DNA of 64,000 nucleotides. Source: Roseovarius sp. W115 (GTDB lineage: Bacteria > Pseudomonadota > Alphaproteobacteria > Rhodobacterales > Rhodobacteraceae). Positions 34,869 through 43,686 of this stretch are shown here, piece by piece (the first letter of the stretch is position 1; every line of letters starts with the position of its first letter). The stretch lies in NCBI RefSeq assembly GCF_032842945.2, contig NZ_CP146606.1, positions 2,484,501 through 2,548,500 of the forward strand, in the 5' to 3' direction. The translations under genes and the position numbers were made by a program. The notes below the pieces were generated by a model that was given only the letters and a program-made list of their open reading frames with translations, had not been told where the DNA came from and made no database searches.

Positions 34869-35134
34869 CGCGACGCAGTAGAGAACTCTCTTTCTTTGTT
34901 TGATTCATGTTCGGGTCACTGTGATTCCATTCCTCAAACCTGTACTCAGTCGAAGGCGCCAATCGCCCGAATGTAACACAATAGTGACACGAATTTTCGT
35001 GCGTCAGCCTAAGCTTGTGTTGAATCTTGGCCGCACTTCGGGTCTTGATCCAGAATAGCGCCTGAAATGGCTTTTTAAATGACGTCGATTTGAAGCAAAC
35101 GGTCGATACAGCGTCAAACTCGGAGTTGCGATAC

Positions 35135-36895
35135 ATGACTACCCCCACCTCGAGTGTGAGCGGGCTCGACCACGTACCCGGTACTTTTCGAACGCTCTGG
35201 CAAGCACTGGACTATGCTGCGCAGGGTCAGACTGGTGTCAACTTTTACAACTCTGAGACGGCGGTCTACGCCTCGCTTACATATACAGAGCTTCGTGACA
35301 GGGCGCGTGCACTGGCGGGTAAACTCGCCGCTCGGTTTCAACGTGGTGCACATATAGGCCTTATCGCAGAGACGTCACCGGATTTTGTGGTGTCGTTTAT
35401 GGCTTGCCAATATGCGGGTATGATTGCTGCGCCGATGAGCCTGCCTGCTGCATTTGGTCGGCGCGAGACGTATAAGTGGCAGATTGCGAAAATCACCGAA
35501 ACAGCAGCGCTGGCTACGGTGATGACATCTGCGGACTACAGAGCTTTGATTGAAGACATCGTCGCAGAGCAAAGCATTCCCGTCTTCGATCTCAGTGGCG
35601 ATGATCTTGGAGAGGCAACAGCCGAACCGATTGCTTTTGAGGCGGATGAGCCATCTTATTTGCAATTCTCGTCGGGCAGCACCAGCGAACCAAAAGGGAT
35701 TTTCGCAACCCAGCAAAGTGTGATGGCCAACGTGCATGCGATCAGTGATGAAGGTCTGAAGATCACGGGCAAAGACCGCATGGCGAGCTGGCTTCCTTTT
35801 TACCATGATATGGGACTGGTCGGGTTTTTCCTCGTTCCGATGTGCAATCAGTGCTCTCTTGATTGCATGTCGCCGTCGACTTTTGCGCGCCGTCCGGGCC
35901 TCTGGTTGCGCGTTATCAGCGAAAACCGTGGCACGATCACATACAGCCCAAGCTTTGGCTACGGCCTTTCTGCGCGCAGATATCGAGGTGAGGAGCTTGA
36001 TTTGAGCTGCCTGCGTGTGGCGGGCATCGGTGGCGATATGATTGAGCATGACGTTCTTGCTCGGTTTGCGGACGTGTTTGGACCGTTGGGTTTTACACAT
36101 AACGCATTTGTAGCCAGCTACGGTATGGCCGAGGCTACATTGGCAATATCATTTGTGCCTCTCAACCGCGGGCCGTATTACGATACCGTCGGACTGCAGG
36201 ATCTGCAGACAAAGTCCAGAGCTGAAGCCCCTTCAGATGGCGCGCAAAAGCAGCGTATCTTCACAGCCTGCGGTGTCCCACTTTCTTCCTTCGATATGGC
36301 CATCAGGAATGCGGATGGTGATGCCGTTGCATCTCGCGAAATTGGCGAGGTCATGCTGAAAGGCCCGTGCCTCGCACAAGGCTATTTCCGCGCGGGTAAA
36401 GGCGTGGAGCCTCTATGTGACGCAGACGGGTGGTTTGCGACCGGAGACCTTGGGTATTGGCTGAATGATGAGATTGTTATTACCGGACGTTCAAAGGACC
36501 TCATGCTTTGGAACGGCAAGAACATCTGGCCACAAGACCTTGAGTGGGTCGCACAGAAGGCTGCTGGGACGCAAATCTCGCGTGCAGCGGCCTTTGATTT
36601 CCGAAAAGAAGACGGCACATCGCAGGTCATGCTGCTTGCCGAGTGCCGGGTGAAAGACAACGAGGTGCGGGAAAAGATCAGGCGCGACATTGTCAGTGCT
36701 GTGCGTGATGTTGTCGGGGTGCCGTTCAAATTTGTTTTTGTCATGATGCATTCCCTGCCTGTGACAAGTTCAGGCAAGCTGAGCCGGTCGGCCGCAAAGG
36801 TACGCTATCTCGAAGGTGAATTGACCGATCCCTACGCGGATAATGAGGACGCCGATTTGCCATCCCCCAAACATGTATCCGCTAGTGCCGGTTGA
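35135..36895 (+). CDS. aasR: fatty acyl-AMP ligase / acyl-ACP synthetase of sphingolipid operon
   Basis: A 586-residue ANL-superfamily ligase that activates a fatty acid as acyl-AMP. The P-loop is LQFSSGSTSEPKGIF, the A5 block is ASYGMAEATLAIS, A7 is DGWFATGDLGYW, A8 is ITGRSKDLMLWNGKNI, and the C-terminal lysine region is PVTSSGKLSRSA. FAAL features fit loading of an acyl carrier protein, and an ACP gene is three genes on. In Caulobacter the matching gene order (synthetase, CerR, ACP, Spt) is required for ceramide synthesis. ATG at 35135 has GGAG nine bases upstream; a TTG 45 bp earlier is less likely. Confidence 0.85.
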   Translation: MTTPTSSVSGLDHVPGTFRTLWQALDYAAQGQTGVNFYNSETAVYASLTYTELRDRARALAGKLAARFQRGAHIGLIAETSPDFVVSFMACQYAGMIAAPMSLPAAFGRRETYKWQIAKITETAALATVMTSADYRALIEDIVAEQSIPVFDLSGDDLGEATAEPIAFEADEPSYLQFSSGSTSEPKGIFATQQSVMANVHAISDEGLKITGKDRMASWLPFYHDMGLVGFFLVPMCNQCSLDCMSPSTFARRPGLWLRVISENRGTITYSPSFGYGLSARRYRGEELDLSCLRVAGIGGDMIEHDVLARFADVFGPLGFTHNAFVASYGMAEATLAISFVPLNRGPYYDTVGLQDLQTKSRAEAPSDGAQKQRIFTACGVPLSSFDMAIRNADGDAVASREIGEVMLKGPCLAQGYFRAGKGVEPLCDADGWFATGDLGYWLNDEIVITGRSKDLMLWNGKNIWPQDLEWVAQKAAGTQISRAAAFDFRKEDGTSQVMLLAECRVKDNEVREKIRRDIVSAVRDVVGVPFKFVFVMMHSLPVTSSGKLSRSAAKVRYLEGELTDPYADNEDADLPSPKHVSASAG

Positions 36896-37809
36896 AGACT
36901 CAAAATGTCTGGCGATTACAGGGGCGACCGGCTTTATCGGCCAGAGGTTTTTGGCGGATTGCAGGGCCTCCAACATTCCGGTTTCCGCGCTCACACGACG
37001 TCCGCAATCTGTGACAAACGGTGTTCGTTGGGTGCATGGGGATTTGTTTGATGCCGAAGCCCTTGAAGATCTGCTGGACGGCGCGGACTGCCTTGTTCAT
37101 CTTGCCGGGGCCACAAAAGCTCTGCGCCGAGAGGATTTCGACAGGATCAATACTCAGGCGACCGTTGAGCTTGCGCAACTTTGTCGAGCCAAGAACGTAC
37201 GTCACTTTATCTTCCTGTCCTCACTGGCGGCCACAAGACCAGACGTTTCACCCTATGCAGTCTCAAAAGCGGACGCAGAGAAAGCGCTTGCTGAGCAGGG
37301 GGGATATGGCGATTTCCGTAATACGGGCCCCTGCAGTTCTTGGCCCGGGCGATAGCGCGACCTATCCGCTTTTTAGTAATCTCGCCAAGGGCATCTTGGT
37401 GGCACCAGGTTCTGCCCGCAACTTCTGCTTCTCAATAATTGACGTCGCAGACCTCAGTAAATTGCTCGTCGCACTCGCAAAAGTCACGACACCGGTGAGT
37501 GAAAGGATCGCGCCCTATGGTCATGCGCGCCTTGATTGGCCATCCATCGCACAAAGCGCGCAACGCACGTTGAACCGTCCAATTCGCACACTATATATTC
37601 CGCCTTGGTTGATGAAAATTGCTGCGCATGCTGTTGATTTTTTTGCGCGGCTGAGTGGAAAAGCACAGGTTATTTCAGCAGACAAACTTGGCGAAGTTAA
37701 CGCGGGTGATTGGATAGCGGAACATCCCGTTGAGAACCCGGTGCCGCTTGATGAGACGATGCGGCGATGTCTCGCCCCTTTTGGCAACCTCAACGCAAAG
37801 GATGCCTGA
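36873..37809 (+). pseudogene. cerR: ceramide reductase-like SDR, interrupted by a single-base frameshift
   Basis: NAD(P)-binding epimerase/dehydratase-family protein. The first frame has the dinucleotide motif ITGATGFIGQRFL, then VHLAGATKAL, HFIFLSSLAAT and the catalytic YAVSKADAEK. It then runs into a stop at 37355. One base over, the frame continues MAISVIRAPAVLGPGDSATY through FCFSIIDVADLSKLL to 37809. The join lies in a G6 run (37298-37303); five Gs would restore one full frame of about 310 residues. In Caulobacter CerR reduces 3-oxo-ceramide. Start choice (36843, 36873 or GTG 36885) is uncertain; it overlaps the ligase gene. Confidence 0.75.
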
Positions 37810-37824
37810 CGGCACATTAGGATC

Positions 37825-38079
37825 ATGAGAATGGTAAAAGACACATCAGAGATTTACGATCAAGTCGTTGCAATCATGCAACGGCATAGCCAAGAAAACG
37901 TTGCATATTCGATGGATACGCATATTGCGTCTGATCTCGCGCTAGACTCGGTGGAAATGTTTGAGCTTTTGATGGACATTGAAGAACACTTCGATATCGG
38001 CCTCTCGGTGGAGGAAGGTTCATCTCTCGACACAATAAAGTCCCTCGTGGAAGCGATTTCGGAAAAAACCAATGCCTGA
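37825..38079 (+). CDS. acpR: acyl carrier protein of sphingolipid operon
   Basis: An 84-residue ACP. The phosphopantetheine serine is in LALDSVEMFELLMDIEEHF, a typical helix-2 context. It probably carries the acyl chain delivered by the upstream ligase to serine palmitoyltransferase, whose gene overlaps it by 8 bp. The pairing of a dedicated ACP with Spt matches known Sphingomonas and Caulobacter loci. Confidence 0.9.
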   Translation: MRMVKDTSEIYDQVVAIMQRHSQENVAYSMDTHIASDLALDSVEMFELLMDIEEHFDIGLSVEEGSSLDTIKSLVEAISEKTNA

Positions 38080-39295
38080 GTTAGCAGTGACCCCAAACAG
38101 TCTTTTCTCGAAGTTTAGCGATGTGCGTAAACGCGTAGAGCGGATCGACGCCTTCGGAGATGTACGACCATTCGGCGTCGTCTTTGAAGAGTTGCTTTCG
38201 CCGACGAGAGCGATGGTGGATGGGCGCGAAGTTGTTCTGGCTGGAACCAACAACTATCTTGGACTGAGCTACGATGAGACCTGCGTAGCTGCAGCGAAAA
38301 CCGCCCTGGATCAGCATGGCACTGCGACAACGGGTAGCCGATTGGCCAACGGAACTTATTCCGAACACGTGCGCCTTGAGGAAGAGCTGAAAGACTATTT
38401 CGATGCGTCCTCTGCAATTGTTTTCACCACAGGGTATCAAAGCAATCTTGCCGCAATCGGAGCGTTGGCGGGGAAGGGTGATCACCTGATCATCGACACA
38501 GACAGCCATGCTTGCATCTACGACGGCTGCCGGCTCAGCGATGCGGAGACGCATGTGTTCCGGCATAATTCGCCAGAAAACCTTGAACGGCGTTTGGCCC
38601 GACTGCCTGAAACCGGAGCGCGTCTTGTCGTGATAGAGGGGCTTTATTCTATGTTCGGCGACGTGGCGCCGGTCGCGGAACTGACTGAGGTCGCCCACAA
38701 GGGCAATGCGATGATCCTTGTTGATGAGGCGCATTCGGTTGGCTGCTATGGCTACAAGGGCCATGGTGTCAGCGCGGCGCAGGGTGTTTTGGACAAGGTC
38801 GATTTCATAACCGGCACGTTTTCCAAGAGCTTTGCGTCAATTGGCGGCTTCTGCGTATCTCGGCATCCGGAATTGGAGATGATCCGTTTCACAAGCCGTC
38901 CCTATCTGTTCACAGCTTCCGGGTCTCCCGCAAACGTGGCCGTCGCGCGCCAGGCGCTGGATATTATCGCAAAAAGTGGTGCGAACCGTGCCAACCTTTG
39001 GGCTCGGGTACGCCAGCTTTATGATGGGCTGTTGTCTCTTGGGCTGACTCCTCTTTCTCCTCCCGGGCCTATCGTTGCTGTTGAGATATCCGACGAGCTG
39101 ACGGCAGTGCGAGCCTGGAACGACCTGCTGAACCAGGGTGTGTATTTGAATCTTGCGTTGCCGCCCGCTACGCCACAATCGAAATCGCTTTTGCGCTTGA
39201 GTGTCTCCGCTGCGCATAGTGAAGACGAGATCAAGAAGATCCTTGATGCTTTCCGCGTGGTTCCAACAGGCAAAACGCTGCGCACCGCTTCTTAA
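38072..39295 (+). CDS. spt: serine palmitoyltransferase
   Basis: A 407-residue alpha-oxoamine synthase that condenses serine with an acyl thioester to 3-ketosphinganine, the first sphingolipid step. The PLP site is VDEAHSVGCYGYKGHG and the Schiff-base lysine is in GTFSKSFASIGGFCVS. The GTFSKS form and following HPELEMIRFTSRPYLFTAS resemble Sphingomonas Spt more than the related KBL or BioF enzymes. The N-terminal ATGSRLANGTY-type block is TTGSRLANGTYSEHVRLEEE. Overlap with the ACP gene and the upstream CerR and ligase genes support the assignment. Confidence 0.9.
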   Translation: MPELAVTPNSLFSKFSDVRKRVERIDAFGDVRPFGVVFEELLSPTRAMVDGREVVLAGTNNYLGLSYDETCVAAAKTALDQHGTATTGSRLANGTYSEHVRLEEELKDYFDASSAIVFTTGYQSNLAAIGALAGKGDHLIIDTDSHACIYDGCRLSDAETHVFRHNSPENLERRLARLPETGARLVVIEGLYSMFGDVAPVAELTEVAHKGNAMILVDEAHSVGCYGYKGHGVSAAQGVLDKVDFITGTFSKSFASIGGFCVSRHPELEMIRFTSRPYLFTASGSPANVAVARQALDIIAKSGANRANLWARVRQLYDGLLSLGLTPLSPPGPIVAVEISDELTAVRAWNDLLNQGVYLNLALPPATPQSKSLLRLSVSAAHSEDEIKKILDAFRVVPTGKTLRTAS

Positions 39296-39365
39296 AAGCG
39301 CCTCACTTTCAACCTGATACATCAGCGAAAGCGAAACGCGTGCAAAGATTGGGTGTCGCGCGGCA

Positions 39366-39406
39366 TTTCGCGATCATCTGTGAGCCGGGTTTATCGCGAA
39401 ACGCTT
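39366..39406. repeat. 41-bp hairpin repeat, copy 2
   Basis: TTTCGCGAT (39366-39374) and ATCGCGAAA (39393-39401) make a 9-bp perfect stem with an 18-base loop. It matches 25196-25236 at 36 of 41 positions. It again lies at a convergent junction, here between spt (ends 39295) and the Tam41-like gene (ends 39419). Confidence 0.65.
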
Positions 39407-39418
39407 TAGCCCGCTGCC

Positions 39419-40324
39419 TCAGCGAAACGCACCGGCGCGGTAAAGCCGCCACGCAATGACTGGTGAGTACAAGATCGGATGCCTGTGTGCGGCATCGCTC
39501 AGCTCGATCTCGACACCGGAGTGACTGCCGACCTTTTCGAGCAGGTAATCCAATCCTGCATCAAAGGTCAGTGCAGCTTTGAGAACACGCAGCGCGCCTC
39601 GCGGCTTGCCCGTCATGCGGCGCAGCCACCATTTTGCAGTGCATAGCCTGTGTGACATCGGCGAGGGCGAACGCAGCTCTTCGGATAGAATTTCAGTCAA
39701 AGCTGCGTAGCGCTCCTTATTGCGCGCCACGATTTCTGCGGCACGTGCGAAGGGCCGTTCTGGTCGAAGTTCTGTACGGTAGCTTTCCGCCAGGCCACGC
39801 GTCCAAACACTCTGTGATTTGTCTGTGATAAGTGGCGCTGTTTGACGATAGAAATGTGCGCAGCCCATCGCGAAGCTGGCGATGATTTTGTCGCGTATTT
39901 CGGCGCTGCGTGCATGAATGAGCGAGGGTTGCACGAAACGCGCCCAAAGCATCGTTTCAAGCCCGCCGCTTACCCGTCGATGAAAGCCGGCTTCAGACAC
40001 GATTGCATATTTGGCGCGCAGCCTGTGTCCGTCATCGGTATTTACCTGCAAAAAGTGCACACCGGGTGGCAATAAGGCGGTCGCGAACCGCAAGAATGGG
40101 TTCGGATAGACTGAACGATAGTCTTTCACGACAACGTAGAAATCGAGCATTTTGTCCGGGTCATCGCTTTCACGCAGGGCAGAGCCATAGAAAACGAGCG
40201 CGATCACGGCATCACCGTGACGTGCCTCAATTGCTTGCGCCATTTTTGTTGCCGGTTGTGAAAGCGGTCGTTGTTCTGCGGCAAAGACAGCGCGCAGTTT
40301 TTTCAAAGTCACGTCATCCGTCAT
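39419..40324 (-). CDS. Tam41-like nucleotidyltransferase
   Basis: A 301-residue protein with a nucleotidyltransferase core, VFYGSALRESDDPDKMLDFYVVVKDY, resembling the Tam41 mitochondrial CDP-diacylglycerol synthase family (GSG...KMIDFIFAV). Later blocks KYAIVSEAGFHRRVSGGLETM and WARFVQPSLIHARS fit the same family, and the C-terminal half is helical. It is the last gene of an operon with a lipid kinase and LptG/LptF homologs. A role in making a CDP-activated lipid or headgroup for sphingolipids is inferred; enzymatic activity is unproven. Confidence 0.7.
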   Translation of the reverse strand: MTDDVTLKKLRAVFAAEQRPLSQPATKMAQAIEARHGDAVIALVFYGSALRESDDPDKMLDFYVVVKDYRSVYPNPFLRFATALLPPGVHFLQVNTDDGHRLRAKYAIVSEAGFHRRVSGGLETMLWARFVQPSLIHARSAEIRDKIIASFAMGCAHFYRQTAPLITDKSQSVWTRGLAESYRTELRPERPFARAAEIVARNKERYAALTEILSEELRSPSPMSHRLCTAKWWLRRMTGKPRGALRVLKAALTFDAGLDYLLEKVGSHSGVEIELSDAAHRHPILYSPVIAWRLYRAGAFR

Positions 40325-41289
40325 CGCAAGAACCTGATCTGATCTGATAGCGTCACATGTACCGGGTCTTGCGCGCTGAAATCAAAGCTTTCCCCGTCGA
40401 TCATAATGGGTGCATGCGGGGTCAGTTTTACAGCGTCTTCCCGATGACTAAAAAAGCCCAGCTTTTCGAGCCGATCCGGCTGCTTCCAGACCAGTGCCTG
40501 AAACAGGCCGCGCCGAAAATGGGGCATGGGCCACGTGGCGTATGTGAGCGAGATCGAACCAGAGCCTTCGCCCCAGAACGGGTAGAGCCCAAGGCTTAAC
40601 CGTGGCAACGAGGTCATGATGCTAAGGCCGTGCGGTCCGTCATAGGCTAGGTTGTCGCCCTGCAAAGCAATCTGAGAGCCCGCAACGACAGGTTGACCGT
40701 TTTGATCCAGATAGGCGTGTGGGGCGCTCAAAAACCTTAAAATTGCTTGCCCGACTGAAAAAGAGCCGCGATGGCCGGGGCCGTGAAGCTCTTCCTGAAC
40801 GTAACGCATTGCGCGCGCAAGCGTACCGGTCGACAAAACGAACCCAAGCTGCGGTGTCGACAAACCTGGGCTGTCTATCTTTAGAGCGCGTTGTTGCGTC
40901 ACTTGCTCACGTTTGCCCGCCAAAAGCCCTGCAAACCGTTTTTGAAAGTGGCGTGGGCCAAAGGCGCGAAATCCAAAAAGTTTATGCGCGAGATTTGTGC
41001 TTCCGCCAGGTAGAATTGCGAATTGTGGTGGGGTTTCAAACTGATCGGCAAGTGCGTGACAGGCTGACAAAACGGCCAGAACAGTGCCGTCTCCTCCTTC
41101 AATGAAAATCGTGGAAACGCCATCTTCCATCACCTTACGAAGCTGAGGCATCAGAGCGGTGTCACCAGAAAACTCAAGTATGTTCAAGTCTGGTGCGGCT
41201 GCCGCCGCCTGCGATACCCAGGATCCTTTTCGGGCAACACGGTGACTCTTGGGATTGGTCACAAACGCTATGGATTTGGCATCCATCAA
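40321..41289 (-). CDS. cpgB: lipid kinase, DAGK/ceramide kinase-like (CpgB-like)
   Basis: A 322-residue lipid kinase of the diacylglycerol/sphingosine kinase superfamily. The nucleotide-binding segments are FVTNPKSHRVAR, FIEGGDGTVLAVLSACH and AILPGGSTNLAHKLFG. The C-terminal beta-sandwich ends DPVHVTLSDQIRFLR. In Caulobacter the related CpgB phosphorylates ceramide on the way to ceramide phosphoglycerate. It overlaps both neighbours by 4 bp (ATGA), so the Tam41-like and LptG-like proteins are made with it. Confidence 0.8.
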   Translation of the reverse strand: MMDAKSIAFVTNPKSHRVARKGSWVSQAAAAAPDLNILEFSGDTALMPQLRKVMEDGVSTIFIEGGDGTVLAVLSACHALADQFETPPQFAILPGGSTNLAHKLFGFRAFGPRHFQKRFAGLLAGKREQVTQQRALKIDSPGLSTPQLGFVLSTGTLARAMRYVQEELHGPGHRGSFSVGQAILRFLSAPHAYLDQNGQPVVAGSQIALQGDNLAYDGPHGLSIMTSLPRLSLGLYPFWGEGSGSISLTYATWPMPHFRRGLFQALVWKQPDRLEKLGFFSHREDAVKLTPHAPIMIDGESFDFSAQDPVHVTLSDQIRFLR

Positions 41290-42335
41290 CTTCGACCATT
41301 CCGCAAGGCCAACACAACGCAGACGAGTAAAAGACAGGCCAAAGGTGCCAATGCCGCTGTCGGCGCTGCAACGTTCATCGTGTCGGGCAAAGTTTTGGAA
41401 ATACTATTAAAAATGACGTATACAAAGCCACCTGCCATGGCCACAACCAGAATAAGCTCGGGCTTTGCGTTGCGCCCAAACCGCTGCATTACAATGACGG
41501 TGACAACCATGAATGTCAGCGCGGCAATAGGCAGTGCCAGGCGACTGTAAATCCACACCTGATAAGCGGATGTGGCGCGATTGCCGGAAACCTCAAGCAT
41601 GGAAAGCTTCCATAAACTCCTTACAGATAGATAGCGTGGTTCAAGTGCCAGAAGACGTAAGGTATCGGGGTCCAATGTGCTGCGCCAATACCGGGGCAAA
41701 GCAAATTCCTGATTATCGTAGCGGACCTGTCGCACGCCGCTGAGACGCCAACCGGCTACATCGGCTTTGGCCGAAGTCGCAAAACTCACTGCGGCCATCT
41801 TACCCTCTTCGGCCATGTGAAACAGCGTGATTCCCTTAAGCATTCCACCCTCGACCGACTTAATTCGGACCAGCAGCTTTTCGTCTGTTATCCACAGATC
41901 ATCCGATAGTGTCGGTGTTTTGACCACTGCCTCGGGGCCAAGCCACGCCGTGAGCGCCTTTTGTGCGCGTGGAGCGGCCTGATCGATCAAGGCGACATAG
42001 GCCAGACTTGCCATCAGAACCGCAGGTGCAAGTGCCCGGATCTGACCCATGGCGGACAGACCGGCATAGACAACGGCCACCAGTTCATTGCGCCGGATCA
42101 ATGCCACATAGGTGATCAGAAGTGAGAGCAGAAAGGCGAAAATGAAGACCTGCTCAAAGATTAAGGGTGCGCGAAGCAGCATGAACTTCATGTGGTCCTG
42201 TAGCCCTGCATCAGGCGGTAGAATGTCGCCTTTGCTAAGCGCATCGAGCACGCCGAGGATCGCAACCATGCCAAGGCTGACTGTTAGGTTTCGCGCGAGA
42301 AACAAGCGGGACAGATATCGAGACAAACCGTGCAT
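41286..42335 (-). CDS. LptG-like (YjgP/YjgQ) permease in sphingolipid island
   Basis: A 349-residue YjgP/YjgQ-family permease with three N-terminal helices, a central beta-jellyroll periplasmic domain (about residues 125-250) and three C-terminal helices. Landmarks are YLSRLFLARNLTVSLGM and IYSRLALPIAALTFMVVTV. LptG normally moves lipopolysaccharide with LptB, F and C. Placement with a ceramide kinase suggests a paralog for a sphingolipid (inference). It overlaps the kinase by 4 bp; LptF-like follows upstream 10 bp away. Confidence 0.85.
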   Translation of the reverse strand: MHGLSRYLSRLFLARNLTVSLGMVAILGVLDALSKGDILPPDAGLQDHMKFMLLRAPLIFEQVFIFAFLLSLLITYVALIRRNELVAVVYAGLSAMGQIRALAPAVLMASLAYVALIDQAAPRAQKALTAWLGPEAVVKTPTLSDDLWITDEKLLVRIKSVEGGMLKGITLFHMAEEGKMAAVSFATSAKADVAGWRLSGVRQVRYDNQEFALPRYWRSTLDPDTLRLLALEPRYLSVRSLWKLSMLEVSGNRATSAYQVWIYSRLALPIAALTFMVVTVIVMQRFGRNAKPELILVVAMAGGFVYVIFNSISKTLPDTMNVAAPTAALAPLACLLLVCVVLALRNGRS

Positions 42336-42345
42336 GTGTCAGGGC

Positions 42346-43506
42346 TCAAGCACCTTCGGCTTTCACCAAGTTTGCACCCTCCAAGGCGTGCCGTCGTTGC
42401 AGCCGCAAACGGTTTCCATTCGCACGATGAAACAACACGAGCGCGATCAAGGTCACCGCGAAAAACAGGGGCCATGCGCCTGCCCATGCAGGTATCACAC
42501 CCTGTTGCGCTTTTAAGAGGCCAAACTCCAACAGTTTCTGGATCGACAGCAACACCAAAATACCGATCACAAGCCCGCCGGTGCGCTGTCGTCGCTGCAA
42601 GTTGAGGCCGAGGACGAAACCCACAAAAGTCAGGGAGACCAACATGGCCGCCCGGACCACCCGGTCATGTAGATCTGCTGTGGCAATTATGGGGTCAACG
42701 TCATGTGTGCTTTCTTCATAAGACTTTGAAAAAAGCTCGGTAAGTGTCAGTTCTCGTTCATCCAGGCCCCTAATTCTGAAGGGGCCTGATCCAACGGACA
42801 TCTCCCAGTCGATTTGTTTGACTGTCGCGTGGGTGGCCGTCGTGTTTTCGGTGATGTCTGGCAAGTCACCAATCATCGCATCCCTGAGCGTTATCACCCA
42901 TTTTCCGTCTTGCGATCGCCGCAGCTCCCCCGATCCACCTAGCATAAATTGCTCTCTGCCGTTTTCGGCCGTCTCGAAAATGAACGTTTCGCCAAGGCCG
43001 TCGTCACCTGTATCGGTGCCGCCTGTCCAAACAGTCCAGTTATCGTATTGAATAAATTTCCGATCCTGGAATGCCGTCGTGATGTTGTTCTGACCGATTT
43101 CAAAGACCACTGCGCGAAAGCTGTATCGGGAAAGCGGCTTTAGATACCCCGAAGACAGGATGGACAGCGTGGCCAGGATAAGGCTCACCATAACGAATGG
43201 CCGTACCAGCCGATACAGCGACACACCGGAAAAAATCATTGCAGTCAGCTCGCCATTCCGGCTCAGCCTGTTGATCGTGAGAATTGTGGTCAGCAACAGT
43301 GCTCCGGGCAAAGCCAGTTCAATGTAATGCGGCAACAGCCGGGAAATGAGACGCACCGCATCAAATGCAGGATTCTCGGATCCCGACACGATTTCAGTCA
43401 GCCTCACCAGCCGTTCAATCAGCAAAATCGAGCACGCCAGTGCAAGAAATCCGAGAAACAACCAGGAGCTTTCGGTGATAAGGTAACGGTCAAAGCGCCG
43501 ATACAC
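42346..43506 (-). CDS. LptF-like (YjgP/YjgQ) permease in sphingolipid island
   Basis: A 386-residue YjgP/YjgQ permease with the same six-helix plus jellyroll plan as LptG. It starts MYRRFDRYLITESSWLFLG, has ALPGALLLTTILTINRLSRN and ends in helices around GLVIGILVLLSIQKLLEFG. It is first in the four-gene minus-strand operon (LptF-LptG-kinase-Tam41-like). The pair lacks a nearby LptB ATPase, so it would have to borrow the housekeeping one. It diverges from the GNAT gene. Confidence 0.85.
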   Translation of the reverse strand: MYRRFDRYLITESSWLFLGFLALACSILLIERLVRLTEIVSGSENPAFDAVRLISRLLPHYIELALPGALLLTTILTINRLSRNGELTAMIFSGVSLYRLVRPFVMVSLILATLSILSSGYLKPLSRYSFRAVVFEIGQNNITTAFQDRKFIQYDNWTVWTGGTDTGDDGLGETFIFETAENGREQFMLGGSGELRRSQDGKWVITLRDAMIGDLPDITENTTATHATVKQIDWEMSVGSGPFRIRGLDERELTLTELFSKSYEESTHDVDPIIATADLHDRVVRAAMLVSLTFVGFVLGLNLQRRQRTGGLVIGILVLLSIQKLLEFGLLKAQQGVIPAWAGAWPLFFAVTLIALVLFHRANGNRLRLQRRHALEGANLVKAEGA

Positions 43507-43686
43507 CTTTGCGACCTCCTGTTGCCTGCAAATTCAAAGGTTACAATAGCTTGATGGTGGTGTAACGGCAAACGTCATTTCTTTTTTTACGCCACGTATC
43601 AAGCAGATGTGGAGGAGTGTTTGACCTTTTGGGTGCAGTCCGCGAACATCTGCCGAAATGGAACGAACATGAGAGATTTTTGCCAA

